Notes: generated by a model from the letters alone, not told the origin. A DNA stretch of 64,000 bases from Dermatophilaceae bacterium Sec6.4 (GCA_039636865.1 CP144172.1:434001-498000), one strand, 5' to 3'. Shown: positions 49,119 through 58,605, counted from the first letter of the stretch. Program-made: numbers and translations.

Positions 49119-50546
49119 TCAGTTGGTGGCGCGTCGAATCTGCAGCGTGAGTTCGCTGATCTGGTCGTACAAGTGACGACGATCGCCCATCTGGGTGCGA
49201 ATCTTGCGGTCCGCGTGCATGACGGTCGTGTGGTCGCGACCGCCGAACTGCTGACCGATCTTCGGCAGCGACAGGTCGGTCAGCTCACGGCACAGGTACA
49301 TGGCGATCTGGCGGGCATTGACCAGGGTGCGACTACGCGAGGACCCGCACAGATCGTCGATGGTGAGATCGAAATATGCCGCCGTCGTGGTCATGATCGT
49401 GGACACACTGATCTGACCGGCGTTGGCCCCGGGCATCAGATCCTTCAGGACATGCGAGGCAAGGTCCATCGTGAGGGGCTGACCCGACACGGACGCGTAA
49501 GCCGTCACCCGAATGAGCGCGCCCTCGAGCTCACGGATGTTGCTGGGCGCTTTGCTCGCAATCAGGCTCAGGACCTCATCCGGAATGGCCATCCGGTCGG
49601 CCACTGCCTTCTTACGAAGAATCGCGATACGCGTCTCCAGATCCGGCGGGGTGACATCGGTGGTCAGTCCCCACTCGAAGCGCGACCGCATCCGGTCCTC
49701 GAGCCCGCTGAGCATCTTGGGCGGCTGATCGCTGGTCAGCACGATCTGCTTCTCGCTGTTGTGCAGAGAGTTGAAGGTATGGAAGAACTCCTCCTGGGTA
49801 CTCTCTTTACCTTGCAGGAACTGCACATCGTCGATCAGTAGAACGTCGACGTCATCGCGATAGCGCTTTTGGAAGCGGCTGGCATTGTCGTCGCGGATGG
49901 AGTTGATGAAGTCATTGGTGAACTCCTCGGAGTTCACATAGAGCACGCGAAGATGTGGATAGTAGCTGCGCACATAGTGACCGACCGCGTGCAGCAAATG
50001 GGTCTTTCCCAGACCCGAGTCGCCGTAGATGAACAGCGGGTTGTAAGACCTGGCCGGCGTCTCGGCAACTGCCTGAGCGGCCGCGCAGGCGAATCGATTG
50101 CCGGCGCCGATCACGAACGTGTCGAAGGTGTATTTCGGGTTCAGCCGCGGATCGTTTGTCGCGACCGGGCTGGCGACCGTTGAGCGCGGTGCGGGCGGGA
50201 GGTGTCCGATCTGCGGTCCGCCCGGCTCGAGCGCTTCGACAGGAAAGAGTTCTGCAGCCTCGGCGCTCTGGTCCGGTGGCTGCAGGGACTCATCGACCGT
50301 CACCGCCAGCGTGACGGTTCGATTCAGCTGCTCACTGAGCGCAGCTGACACCGAACCGATCAGATCGGTCTCGACGATCCGTTTGGTGTGCTCGAACGGT
50401 ACGGCCAGTACCGCGGTCTCACCGACGATCCCGATCAGCCTCGCCAACCGCAGATAACCGCGGTCACGTTGGGCGATTCCCGAATCTTCCAGGGTGAGGA
50501 GCGTGGAGTGCCACACGAAAGCAAGGTCGTGTTCGGAGTCACTCAC
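49119..50546 (-). CDS. dnaA: Chromosomal replication initiator DnaA
   Basis: A 475-residue AAA+ initiator. Domain I is at 1-85, followed by a short linker. Walker A is GDSGLGKT at 175-182 and Walker B is LLIDD at 236-240. The C-terminal helix-turn-helix has LCRELTDLSLPKIGQQFGG and the DHTTVMHA signature that reads DnaA boxes. The GTG at 50546 has AAGGAG 10 nt upstream. Domain II is short compared with Streptomyces. Confidence 0.97.
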   Translation of the reverse strand: MSDSEHDLAFVWHSTLLTLEDSGIAQRDRGYLRLARLIGIVGETAVLAVPFEHTKRIVETDLIGSVSAALSEQLNRTVTLAVTVDESLQPPDQSAEAAELFPVEALEPGGPQIGHLPPAPRSTVASPVATNDPRLNPKYTFDTFVIGAGNRFACAAAQAVAETPARSYNPLFIYGDSGLGKTHLLHAVGHYVRSYYPHLRVLYVNSEEFTNDFINSIRDDNASRFQKRYRDDVDVLLIDDVQFLQGKESTQEEFFHTFNSLHNSEKQIVLTSDQPPKMLSGLEDRMRSRFEWGLTTDVTPPDLETRIAILRKKAVADRMAIPDEVLSLIASKAPSNIRELEGALIRVTAYASVSGQPLTMDLASHVLKDLMPGANAGQISVSTIMTTTAAYFDLTIDDLCGSSRSRTLVNARQIAMYLCRELTDLSLPKIGQQFGGRDHTTVMHADRKIRTQMGDRRHLYDQISELTLQIRRATN

Positions 50547-50644
50547 AGTTGGCCCACTCCTTGTTGCCTGGTCAGCTGCACGGTGCTGGACCGGAGCAGT
50601 GTCGATGAGGGGCGATGAGATGTCACAGGGCAGCGTATCGGCGT

Positions 50645-50677
50645 TCGTCCACAGGTTTCTCCACAGGCTGTGAATAA
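50645..50677. promoter_or_regulatory. DnaA boxes upstream of dnaA
   Basis: TCGTCCACA (50645-50653), TTCTCCACA (50657-50665) and TGTGAATAA (50669-50677) each differ from the consensus by one base and lie about 100-130 bp before the dnaA start, a typical place for DnaA autoregulation. Confidence 0.55.
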
Positions 50678-50853
50678 GATGCACCTCGGAGCGGTGACGA
50701 CCGTAACAAGCCCTATTGCGATGAAGCAACCTCACAGCCGAACAAACTTGGTAACGCTGCGGCGTGTCGGCTGGAATACCGGTGAAAAATCAGATCAAGT
50801 GAGCGGCTGGCGTATTGCCGCTGGCGCCGGTGTACACACCCCACGTGGTGAGT

Positions 50854-50883
50854 TTGACCGGCATTACCGTCCGAACGTAAGCT
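50854..50883 (+). promoter_or_regulatory. Likely rpmH promoter
   Basis: TTGACC (50854-50859) and TAAGCT (50878-50883) separated by 18 bp resemble a housekeeping -35/-10 pair, about 118 bp before the rpmH start. Confidence 0.45.
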
Positions 50884-51000
50884 CTCCAGTGTCTCGTGCC
50901 CTGCGGCTGCCGATGGGTGGCGCGCACTGGAGACCATCCGACCAGGTAACACCACGCACTATCTGGGCCATCCGGCTCAGGCATCCGACCGGAGTGACAC

Positions 51001-51138
51001 GTGAGCAAGCGCACCTTCCAGCCGAACACCCGCCGACGGTCCAAGACGCACGGCTTTCGCCTGCGCATGCGCACCCGCGCTGGCCGCTCGATCATCGCCT
51101 CTCGCCGCCGCAAGGGCCGCGAGAAGCTGACGGCCTGA
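51001..51138 (+). CDS. rpmH: 50S ribosomal protein L34
   Basis: A 45-residue ribosomal protein, highly basic ([37 protein letters not shown]). It starts at a GTG with GGAG upstream. It is the first gene of the rpmH-rnpA-yidD-yidC-jag-rsmG run. Confidence 0.97.
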   Translation: MSKRTFQPNTRRRSKTHGFRLRMRTRAGRSIIASRRRKGREKLTA

Positions 51139-51159
51139 TTAGGCTCGTATCCGCAGCTC

Positions 51160-51522
51160 ATGTTGCCGGTGGCGCATCGGCTGCGCCGACCGGCGCAGTT
51201 CACTGCAGTGCTTCGCAACCGGCGTGCCGGTCGCAGTGGCAGTGACCTGCTTGTGGTGCATGCCGCGCACGTTCCCCGCCCGGCTGGCATTTCGCCAGTA
51301 CCCAGGGTGGGTTTCGTTGTTTCCAAAGCAGTCGGCAACTCGGTCATCCGGTCGCGGACTGCTCGGGTCCTGCGCCACCTTGTCGCACAGGAGTTACCCG
51401 TCATTCCCGTCGACGTCGATGTCGTGGTCCGTGCCGGGCCTGCTCTCCCGGCGGCGACGAGCCAGCGGGTACGAGTTGCCCTCCACGCGCAGTTGCGTGA
51501 TGCCATCTCGCGGGCCCGGTGA
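51160..51522 (+). CDS. rnpA: Ribonuclease P protein component
   Basis: A 120-residue protein cofactor of RNase P, which matures the 5' ends of tRNAs. The signature [18 protein letters not shown] is the RNA-binding RNR-type motif. It starts 21 bp after rpmH, and the stop overlaps the yidD start. Confidence 0.95.
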   Translation: MLPVAHRLRRPAQFTAVLRNRRAGRSGSDLLVVHAAHVPRPAGISPVPRVGFVVSKAVGNSVIRSRTARVLRHLVAQELPVIPVDVDVVVRAGPALPAATSQRVRVALHAQLRDAISRAR

Positions 51523-51809
51523 CTTCGATGAGGTCAGTACCCGCGAGGTCACTGAACCAGTGGTTGGCATGGCCGCTGGTCACGCTGGTGCGGCTCTACC
51601 AACGCTTCATCTCCCCGCTGTTCCCGCCGTCCTGCCGGTTCACGCCGTCCTGCTCGGCGTACGCACTGACAGCACTGCAACGCTTTGGTCTTCTCAAAGG
51701 CACCTGGCTGGCCGGCCGTCGACTGCTGCGCTGCAACCCCTGGAACGACGGGGGCGTGGACCACGTTCCACAGAAGAGACCATCGGACGACCTTCGCCAC
51801 GCGGCGTAG
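51519..51809 (+). CDS. yidD: Membrane protein insertion efficiency factor YidD
   Basis: A 96-residue protein with the YidD core [34 protein letters not shown] and [11 protein letters not shown]. It assists YidC-dependent membrane insertion. The GTG at 51519 overlaps rnpA by four bases; an ATG at 51528 is an alternative start. Confidence 0.93.
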   Translation: MTSMRSVPARSLNQWLAWPLVTLVRLYQRFISPLFPPSCRFTPSCSAYALTALQRFGLLKGTWLAGRRLLRCNPWNDGGVDHVPQKRPSDDLRHAA

Positions 51810-51856
51810 TCGCCCGGCTGCACTGACCAGCTCACCCGAGACACACCGAGGACATC

Positions 51857-53011
51857 ATGTTGGACACCCTGCTCTTCCCGCTCGAGTGGTTCGTTGCTCT
51901 GGTGATGGTGGGCTTCCACGACGGGCTCACCGCGATCGGTCTGAGCGCGACCTCAGGGCTGACCTGGGCTCTCGCGGTCGTGGGCCTGGTCGTGGTGCTA
52001 CGGATTCTGTTGATTCCGCTGTTCGTCAAGCAGATCAAGACATCACGGCGGATGCAGTTGATCCAGCCGCAGATGCAGGCGATCCAGAAGAAGTACAAGG
52101 GCAAGAAGGACGCCGAATCCCGTCAGAAGATGACGGAAGAGACCATGGAGCTCTACAAGCGGACGGGCACCAACCCGTTCAGCTCGTGCTTGCCGATCCT
52201 GCTGCAGGCACCGTTCTTCTACGCGTTGTTCCGGGTGCTGAATCACCTGGGGGACATTGCAAACCTCAAGAAGGACCCCGTCGGTCTGATGACTCAGGCC
52301 GCGGCACGGCAGGCTGAGCAGTCGTCTCTGTTCGGCACCCGGCTGTCGGACTCGTTCCTGCACACGAACGGATCGGGTTCGGCGAAAGTCGTGGCCATGG
52401 TCCTGATCGTGGCGATGGCCGGAACGATGTTCCTCACGCAGCGTCAGCTGATGCGCAAGAACATGCCTGCTGCGGCCTTGGACAACCCGATGGCCAAGCA
52501 GCAAAAAATCATCATGTACATCATGCCGCTGTTCTTCTTCGTCACCGGCCCGAGCTTCCCCATCGGTGTGCTGCTCTACTGGCTGACCACAAACGTATGG
52601 ACCATGGGACAGCAGTTCTATGTCATCCGTCGGATGCCCGCACCCGGCTCGGAGGCCGAAAAGGCCTTGGAGGAGCGCCGTCGTGCCAAGGGCAAGTCAC
52701 CCCTGGGTGAGGCCGTGAGTCTTGACAAAACGGCCGCGATCGCGGCGGCCGACCTTGGAAATGACAGTGAATCGGACACCAAGCAGAGCCGCCAGCGGGT
52801 GCAGCCCAAGAAGGGTCAGCGTCGATCCCCAGCAGCGTCATCGCTGGTCGATGACCTGAACGGCGTGGCGACGAGCGGTATCGACCTGAACAGGTCATCG
52901 CCGGCTTCAAGGGCTCCGGGAGCCCCCGTCAAGAAGAACGGTGCCGCTAAGAACGGCGTCGCTGCTGGGAACCTCTCGCCCTCTGCAGCCAAGAACAAGC
53001 GCAAGCGGTGA
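51857..53011 (+). CDS. yidC: Membrane protein insertase YidC
   Basis: A 384-residue Oxa1/YidC insertase. It shows a transmembrane helix near the N-terminus (about 30-60), LYKRTGTNPFSSCLPILLQAPFF, TKxR-type hydrophilic segments and about five helices in total. The C-terminal 110 residues are Lys/Ala/Ser-rich and hydrophilic, ideal for ribosome contact. No signal peptide or large periplasmic domain, as in Gram-positive YidC. Confidence 0.95.
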   Translation: MLDTLLFPLEWFVALVMVGFHDGLTAIGLSATSGLTWALAVVGLVVVLRILLIPLFVKQIKTSRRMQLIQPQMQAIQKKYKGKKDAESRQKMTEETMELYKRTGTNPFSSCLPILLQAPFFYALFRVLNHLGDIANLKKDPVGLMTQAAARQAEQSSLFGTRLSDSFLHTNGSGSAKVVAMVLIVAMAGTMFLTQRQLMRKNMPAAALDNPMAKQQKIIMYIMPLFFFVTGPSFPIGVLLYWLTTNVWTMGQQFYVIRRMPAPGSEAEKALEERRRAKGKSPLGEAVSLDKTAAIAAADLGNDSESDTKQSRQRVQPKKGQRRSPAASSLVDDLNGVATSGIDLNRSSPASRAPGAPVKKNGAAKNGVAAGNLSPSAAKNKRKR

Positions 53012-53054
53012 TGCCGACCGTGTGCGACCACCTCGCAGTAGATCTGGAGTTTTG

Positions 53055-53609
53055 ATGACCCACGACACCACCCAGCCTGAGGCGCTCATCGAGGACGTCG
53101 CGGAGGCGTCCGACGAGGCACCTTCGACCACCAGCAGGGCATCCGGACTGGACCGTGAGGGGGAGATTGCGGCCGACTTCCTGGAAACGCTGCTGGACAT
53201 TGCAGATCTCGATGGCGACATCGATGTAGACGTCGACGGTGGTCGCGCAGCAGTTGCCATTGTGGACTCTGAAGAGGGGCGGGTGCCACGCCGCCTGGTG
53301 GGCCAGGACGGCAAGGTGCTGGAGGCGTTGCAGGAACTCACCCGGCTCGCCGTGCAGGCGCAGACCGGCGAGCGCAGCCGGTTGATGCTGGATGTGGCGG
53401 GACATCGTGCCGCTCGTCGGGTAGAGCTGACGGTCATTGCCAAGGAGGCAGCCCAGACTGCGCAGCAGACCGGCGAGCCGCAGCCGCTGGATCCGATGAG
53501 CGCCTTTGAGCGCAAGGTCGTGCATGACGCGGTGCTGGCTGAGGGCCTCGGTTCAGAATCTGCTGGAGTGGAGCCGCGGCGTTACGTCGTGGTGTTACCG
53601 AAGGCTTAG
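53055..53609 (+). CDS. jag: Jag/KhpB RNA-binding protein (KH and R3H)
   Basis: A 184-residue protein. An acidic N-terminus (about 1-40) precedes a KH domain with LVGQDGKVLEALQELTRLAVQ and an R3H domain with the RxxxH pair in FERKVVHD. It binds RNA, and in other Gram-positive bacteria affects division. The ATG at 53055 lies 6 nt after GGAG; upstream in-frame sequence overlaps yidC. Confidence 0.92.
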   Translation: MTHDTTQPEALIEDVAEASDEAPSTTSRASGLDREGEIAADFLETLLDIADLDGDIDVDVDGGRAAVAIVDSEEGRVPRRLVGQDGKVLEALQELTRLAVQAQTGERSRLMLDVAGHRAARRVELTVIAKEAAQTAQQTGEPQPLDPMSAFERKVVHDAVLAEGLGSESAGVEPRRYVVVLPKA

Positions 53610-53614
53610 GTTCC

Positions 53615-53628
53615 GTTTCACGTGGAAC
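53615..53628. other. Degenerate parS site at the rsmG start
   Basis: GTTTCACGTGGAAC matches the 14-bp parS palindrome at 13 positions. The GTG start of rsmG (53622) lies inside it. Confidence 0.7.
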
Positions 53629-54266
53629 CGTCCGCACGGAGTGAGCTACCTGCACCGCCACTGGTAGCCGAGTCGCTCTTCGGTGATCGTCTCCCAGCTG
53701 CGGAGCACTACGCGTACCTGTTAGCCACCACGGGTGTGGACCACGGACTCGTGGGTCCGCGCGAAGTGCCGATCCTGTGGGATCGGCATATTCTCAACTG
53801 TGCCGTCCTCGGCGAGGTGATCGCGCCCGACGCCAGAGTTGCTGATGTGGGTAGTGGCGCGGGCTTGCCCGGGTTGGTCCTGGCGGTACTTCGCCCCGAC
53901 CTGGATCTGGTCCTCGTTGAGCCGCTGCAGCGACGGGTTACCTGGTTGGAGAATGCCATCCACGAGCTTCGGCTGCCGAACGTGCAGGTGCGCCGGGCTC
54001 GTGCACAGCAGGTGGTCGGACTCGAAGCTGACGTCGTGTGTTCACGTGCGGTAGCAAGGTTGTCGAAATTGCTGGGTTGGAACCTCCCACTACTTCGGCC
54101 CGGTGGCCAGATCCTGGCTCTCAAGGGTGCTTCCGCACAGGAGGAGCTCGATGAAGCCAGTGCGCAACTTCGACGCGCACGCGTTGTATCGAGCGATGTC
54201 CTGCGGTGTGGCGTGGGCGTTGTCGATCCGCCCGCAACAGTGATCCGGGTCGTCACTGCCGGGTAA
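53622..54266 (+). CDS. rsmG: 16S rRNA 7-methylguanosine methyltransferase RsmG
   Basis: A 214-residue SAM-dependent methyltransferase that modifies G527 of 16S rRNA. It shows LWDRHILNCAVL, the SAM loop VADVGSGAGLPGLVLA and SRAVARLSKLL. Size and position between jag and parA are standard. The GTG at 53622 falls inside a parS-like palindrome; ribosome-binding sequence is weak (AGGTTCCG). Confidence 0.93.
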   Translation: MEPSARSELPAPPLVAESLFGDRLPAAEHYAYLLATTGVDHGLVGPREVPILWDRHILNCAVLGEVIAPDARVADVGSGAGLPGLVLAVLRPDLDLVLVEPLQRRVTWLENAIHELRLPNVQVRRARAQQVVGLEADVVCSRAVARLSKLLGWNLPLLRPGGQILALKGASAQEELDEASAQLRRARVVSSDVLRCGVGVVDPPATVIRVVTAG

Positions 54267-54314
54267 TCGAGCACGTGCATCCAACGACGACGGCACACCA
54301 CAAGGAGAGATGCA

Positions 54315-55466
54315 GTGACCGAGACCGGCCACGACACATTGGCGTCCCCCACCTTCGAAGCTCCTACCGGCTGGCCCCTGCGGACGACGTCGAGCGGGGT
54401 GAATGAGCCAACTACTCACTGCCCCACTGCAGTTGGCTGGCATGGATTAGTGCACACAGTCGCAGACCCGCCTGCCGCCAGCATCCTGGTGAGCGCTCAT
54501 GCTGTAGATGTTGGTGACGCTGCACCGGTTGATTCTGCGCCGACATCGGAGTTTTCACTGGACGAACTGAAACTGATGAACAGTCCGATCGCGGCCTCCC
54601 TGGCGAGCACCACGCGTCGGCGCGATGTCGTGGATGCAATGGCCGTTCGTCGGCCGGCGAAAACGCGCATTTTTACGGTCGCGAACCAAAAAGGTGGTGT
54701 CGGGAAGACGACGACGACGGTCAACGTGGCAGCTGCATTGGCTCAGTCGGGCCTGCGCGTTCTGGTGATCGACATCGACCCGCAGGGAAACGCCTCGACT
54801 GCGCTCGGCATACCGCATCACTCCGAGATTCAAGGCACCTACGAGATGGTCGTGGATGGGCTCGCGCTGAGCGAGGTCCTCCAGCCGTGTCCCGATGTCG
54901 AGAACCTGTGGTGCGTGCCGGCCACCATTGATCTGGCAGGCGCGGAGATCGAACTGGTCTCGATGCCGTCACGTGAACATCGCCTACGAGCGGTGCTCCA
55001 GGACTACTTCGACAACTGCACGCCCGATGAGGTGTTCGACTACGTACTGATCGACTGCCCGCCGAGTCTCGGGCTACTCACGGTCAATGCATTCGTGGCG
55101 GCGAATGAAGTCTTCATCCCGATCCAGTCTGAGTATTACGCGCTGGAAGGTCTGTCGCAGCTCGTCCACAACGTCGAACTCATCAAGGAGCACCTCAACC
55201 CGTCATTGCAACTGAGCACGATTCTGCTCACAATGTACGACGCGCGCACCCGACTGTCGGCCCAGGTCGCCCAGGAAGTACGCAACCACTTCCCCGACCA
55301 GGTACTGAAGGTATGGATCCCGCGATCGGTGCGTATTTCAGAGGCTCCAAGCCATAGTCAGACAGTGATGACGTATGAGCCATCCTGCACCGGCGCTCTG
55401 TCCTATCTGGAAGCCGCCAAGGAATTGGCCGGTCGCGCTGACGGGTACCGTTCTGTCCATGACTGA
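54315..55466 (+). CDS. parA: Chromosome partitioning ATPase ParA (Soj)
   Basis: A 383-residue Walker ATPase that drives segregation of the parS/ParB complex. The deviant Walker A is KGGVGKT at 126-132 and the following block is VIDIDPQGN, with LIDCPPSLG later. The N-terminal 115 residues precede the ATPase core, longer than in ParA of about 260 residues, and show no recognisable domain beyond a Ser/Ala-rich stretch. GTG with AAGGAG upstream. The stop overlaps parB by 8 nt. Confidence 0.95.
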   Translation: MTETGHDTLASPTFEAPTGWPLRTTSSGVNEPTTHCPTAVGWHGLVHTVADPPAASILVSAHAVDVGDAAPVDSAPTSEFSLDELKLMNSPIAASLASTTRRRDVVDAMAVRRPAKTRIFTVANQKGGVGKTTTTVNVAAALAQSGLRVLVIDIDPQGNASTALGIPHHSEIQGTYEMVVDGLALSEVLQPCPDVENLWCVPATIDLAGAEIELVSMPSREHRLRAVLQDYFDNCTPDEVFDYVLIDCPPSLGLLTVNAFVAANEVFIPIQSEYYALEGLSQLVHNVELIKEHLNPSLQLSTILLTMYDARTRLSAQVAQEVRNHFPDQVLKVWIPRSVRISEAPSHSQTVMTYEPSCTGALSYLEAAKELAGRADGYRSVHD

Positions 55467-56466
55467 CAAGCGACGTGGCCTAGGCCGGGGTCTGGGCGCG
55501 TTGATTCCACCGGCTCCCAGCGACACCGCCATCGGGCGGCCCTCCGATGTTTTCTTTGCGCAGCGCACCGAAGGTTTCACGGGAAACACTGGACTGGACA
55601 ACGCGGTCGATGCGGACACCACGATGTTACGAGCGGTGCCTGGTGCGCAGTTCGCTTTTTTGAACGTCGCAGAGATCACCCCCAATTCGCGTCAGCCCCG
55701 CCAGGTGTTCGACGACGATGACCTCGCCGAGCTGACGCACAGCATTGCTGAGATCGGTGTGCTGCAACCCATCGTGGTTCGCGAGATTGCGGCCCAGGAT
55801 CGCGTCGAGGGTGGACCAGCATATGAACTGATCATGGGCGAGCGGCGGCTCCGCGCGAGTAAGGCTGCCGGCAATGAGGCAATCCCATCCATTATCCGCA
55901 GCACAGCGGATGATGACATGTTGCGCGACGCTCTCTTGGAGAACCTGCATCGCGCCGCACTGAACCCCCTCGAGGAAGCGGCGGCGTACCAGCAACTACT
56001 CGATGATTTTGCGTGTACGCATGAACAACTCGCCGCAAAAATCGGACGATCCCGCCCGCAGATCTCGAACACGATCCGACTGTTGCGATTGCCTCCCCTC
56101 GTCGCACGTCGCGTTGCGGCGGGAGTGCTCAGTGCGGGTCACGCGCGCGCGCTGCTGTCCCTACCGGATCAGAGTGCGATGGAAAGCCTGGCACAGCGCA
56201 TCGTTGCCGAAGGCCTGTCGGTGCGCTCAACAGAGGAGGTAGTCGCGCTCGGTGTCAGTGACACCGTCGGTATCCGATCCACGCCGACGGCTGGGAACCG
56301 TCATCCGGCCCTCGATGACATTGCATCGAGCTTGTCGGATCATTTGGACACTCGAGTCACAGTTCAGCTGGGTAAACGTAAAGGCCGCATGGTGGTGGAA
56401 TTCGCGAGCATGCAGGATCTTCAGCGCATCATGCAGACGTTGGGCGTAGCCGCTTCTGACCAGTAA
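55459..56466 (+). CDS. parB: Chromosome partitioning protein ParB
   Basis: A 335-residue CTP-dependent clamp that loads at parS. The N-terminus is KRRGLGRGLGALIP (ParA-stimulating). The CTPase motif GERRLRAS is at 127-134, ENLHR at 161-165 and a helix-turn-helix at about 186-210. The C-terminal dimerisation part is LGKRKGRMVVEFAS. The ATG at 55459 sits within the parA stop region. The first parS lies 32 bp downstream. Confidence 0.95.
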   Translation: MTDKRRGLGRGLGALIPPAPSDTAIGRPSDVFFAQRTEGFTGNTGLDNAVDADTTMLRAVPGAQFAFLNVAEITPNSRQPRQVFDDDDLAELTHSIAEIGVLQPIVVREIAAQDRVEGGPAYELIMGERRLRASKAAGNEAIPSIIRSTADDDMLRDALLENLHRAALNPLEEAAAYQQLLDDFACTHEQLAAKIGRSRPQISNTIRLLRLPPLVARRVAAGVLSAGHARALLSLPDQSAMESLAQRIVAEGLSVRSTEEVVALGVSDTVGIRSTPTAGNRHPALDDIASSLSDHLDTRVTVQLGKRKGRMVVEFASMQDLQRIMQTLGVAASDQ

Positions 56467-56497
56467 TCGAATATGGTGAACGACCGGCTACCTCGCC

Positions 56498-56511
56498 GTT
56501 TCACGTGAAAC
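56498..56511. other. parS site 1
   Basis: Perfect 14-bp palindrome GTTTCACGTGAAAC, 31 bp after parB. Confidence 0.95.
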
Positions 56512-57192
56512 ATATCGTCGGCCAGTTTGCTGCCGGAATGGTACCCAGGGGCGAGAGCTTCGAGGCTGGGATCGGGCGTGAGGTGGCCCAGTCGTTGACG
56601 CCGAGGCTCCCCCGAGGTGTGTCTGTGGGCCAGTGACTTCTAACTTGACGGGTTTCAGGTCGGGCTGCGCTTCGCCCAGCCGCGTTCGCCGCTCACTGAA
56701 AGAATTGTGCCCAGATGCCGCCCACGGTCATGGTCAAGCAGGTGGAATGGTCGGGTTCGAGGGACGTTAGCCACCAGTCGTCGACAACTCAAAGTTCACA
56801 ACCGTGCGTCCAAGTGCATGGCCGAGCGCGCCGACTACTACCTTGAAATGTCGTTCAAGGCGGGGTGGCGCTCACAGCGATCTTTGGATGGTCAGGTCGT
56901 TTCGATGCTGCCTGGGCGACCTGCACATGTCCGATAGTGCGGCGGAGCTCAGGTGGCCTTCGATCGCTGCCGCTGGTTTGTTGGACAGCGGGGTCTGACG
57001 GCTGGGTGACCGCCTGGTCAATCCATGCGCGATCGGACAAATGGTGCAGCTGAATCCGACCTCGAATACGCCAGGATCACACGCCAGCGCCGCCTCACCG
57101 ACGTCACGTTTCACGTGAAACGTCGAGCCGCTCCTGCAGTGCTGACGCGGCTGCTCTTGTTGCGTTCGCTGATCGGCGACTTGGGGGCCGGA
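56512..57192. other. Gene-poor region left of the IS element
   Basis: About 680 bp between parS 1 and the insertion with one further parS (57108). Frames are broken by stops on both strands. A short coding-like stretch near 56818-56930 (MAERADYYLEMSFKAGWR) has no start context and ends soon after, and may be a remnant of a lost gene. Nothing else is recognised. Confidence 0.5.
57108..57121. other. parS site 2
   Basis: Perfect 14-bp palindrome GTTTCACGTGAAAC. Confidence 0.95.
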
Positions 57193-57201
57193 TTCCGGTA
57201 G
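57193..57201. repeat. Target-site duplication, left copy
   Basis: TTCCGGTAG immediately before the left terminal repeat of the IS256-family element; the same 9 bp follow the right end. Confidence 0.85.
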
Positions 57202-58605
57202 GGTGACGCCCCGCTGAGTGGTGGGGTTTCGTCACACCGTGCGGGTTAGTGGGTTCAGGTTATGCGGCGTTGATTTCTGGGGCGGTGGTGGCCTCCTTGT
57301 CGGGGTGGCGTGGGGCGGTCAGTTCGGTCATTGAGGCGGCGGAGAAATAGCGGCGGTCGGCGGCTTCCCATTCGTCGTGTTGCTCGACCAGAACAGCGCC
57401 AGCCAGGCGTAGTAGGGCGGCGGGGTTGGGGAAGACACCGACGACGTCGGTGCGGCGTTTGATCTCTTTGTTGACTCGTTCCAACGGGTTGGTGGACCAG
57501 ATTTGGCGCCAGTGTTTCATCGGGAAATCGGTGAATGCGAGCAGATCGTCTTTCGCGTCGGTGAGCATCACGGCGACCTGGGGGTGAGACCGGGCCAGCA
57601 TCCGGGTGACTTCTTCGAACTGGGCCAGCACGTGCTTGGCGTCCGGTTGAGCGAAGATCGTTCGGATAATCGAGGCGACCATGTCCTGGTTATTCCTGGG
57701 CACGACGGCGAGCACGTTGCGCATGAAATGGACCCGGCACCGTTGCCACGCCGTTCCCTGCATGACCGTGGAGATGGCCTTCTTCAACCCGGTGTGAGCA
57801 TCAGAGATGACCAGCTGCGCCCCGTGCAGCCCTCGGGCTTTCAGCGACCGAAGGAACGCGGCCCAGAACGGCTCGGACTCGGTGTCCCCGACGTCGAACC
57901 CCAGTACTTCGCGGCGCCCGTCCGCCGCGACACCGATCGCTACGACGATCGCTTGGGACACCACACGGTGGTTGACCCGGGCCTTGCAATAGGTCGCGTC
58001 CAAGAACACGTAGGGAAAGGCCATCGCGGACAGGTCCCGGCCGGTGAACGCACCAACTTCCAGATCCAAGTCAGCGCAAATCCGTGACACCTCGGACTTG
58101 GATATCCCGGTATCGGCGCCGAGAGCTTTGACGAGGTCATCAACTTTCCGGGTCGAAACCCCGTGTAGGTAGGCCTCCATCACCACCGCGAACAACGCCT
58201 GATCCACTCGGCGCCGTCGTTCCAGTAGCGAGGGAAAGAAGCTCCCACGTCGCAGTTTCGGGATCCGCAGTTCCAGGTCACCGGCCGTGGTCGACAACGT
58301 CCTGGGCCGGGTCCCATTGCGTTGGGTCGTGCGCTCATCGCTGCGTTCATACCTGCCCGCGCCGATCACGGCCGCGGCCTCGGTATCGATCAGCTCCTGG
58401 TAGAGCGCTTCGGTGATCGAACGGATCCGATCCGAGACATCCGTCAGTTTCAGTTGGGCCAACAGGTCAAGCAGGGCAGACTGGTCAAGAGCCATCGTGC
58501 GTGTGTCCTCTCGTGAGATTCCTAGACAGTTCTCACTGACCATCGCACGATGGCTCACCTCATTCAGGACAAGCCCGGAACTACACCACTCGACGGGACG
58601 TCACC
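57202..58605 (-). mobile_element. IS256-family insertion sequence (1404 bp)
   Basis: Imperfect terminal inverted repeats: the left end GGTGACGCCCCGCTGAGTGG (57202 on) and the complement of the right end GGTGACGTCCCGTCGAGTGG (58605 back) agree at 24 of 30 positions. A single intact transposase fills the element. The 9-bp direct repeat TTCCGGTAG on both sides (57193-57201, 58606-58614) shows an authentic and recent transposition event. It inserted between parS sites, not into a recognisable gene. Confidence 0.92.
57260..58495 (-). CDS. IS256-family (Mutator-type) transposase
   Basis: A 411-residue DDE transposase that appears full length. The catalytic residues fit FLDATYCKAR (first Asp), VISDAHTGLKKA (second Asp) and STNPLERVNKEIKRR (Glu). 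The family signature CRVHFMRNVL is present. The ATG at 58495 begins MALDQSALLDLLAQLK; an upstream in-frame ATG at 58558 is closer to the terminal repeat and would add 21 residues. No frameshift, so it is probably active. Confidence 0.92.
   Translation of the reverse strand: MALDQSALLDLLAQLKLTDVSDRIRSITEALYQELIDTEAAAVIGAGRYERSDERTTQRNGTRPRTLSTTAGDLELRIPKLRRGSFFPSLLERRRRVDQALFAVVMEAYLHGVSTRKVDDLVKALGADTGISKSEVSRICADLDLEVGAFTGRDLSAMAFPYVFLDATYCKARVNHRVVSQAIVVAIGVAADGRREVLGFDVGDTESEPFWAAFLRSLKARGLHGAQLVISDAHTGLKKAISTVMQGTAWQRCRVHFMRNVLAVVPRNNQDMVASIIRTIFAQPDAKHVLAQFEEVTRMLARSHPQVAVMLTDAKDDLLAFTDFPMKHWRQIWSTNPLERVNKEIKRRTDVVGVFPNPAALLRLAGAVLVEQHDEWEAADRRYFSAASMTELTAPRHPDKEATTAPEINAA

Larger units (their letters stand above)
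50547..51000. promoter_or_regulatory. dnaA-rpmH divergent promoter region
   Basis: A 454-bp space between divergent dnaA and rpmH. It holds three one-mismatch DnaA boxes (50645-50677) on the dnaA side and a likely rpmH promoter at 50854-50883. No conserved protein is encoded. Confidence 0.7.

Noticed and set aside
57100-57201. A protein frame reading through parS 2 to a stop at the insertion point
   Set aside because: It has no start, no similarity, and is explained by the GC-rich palindrome being open in several frames.
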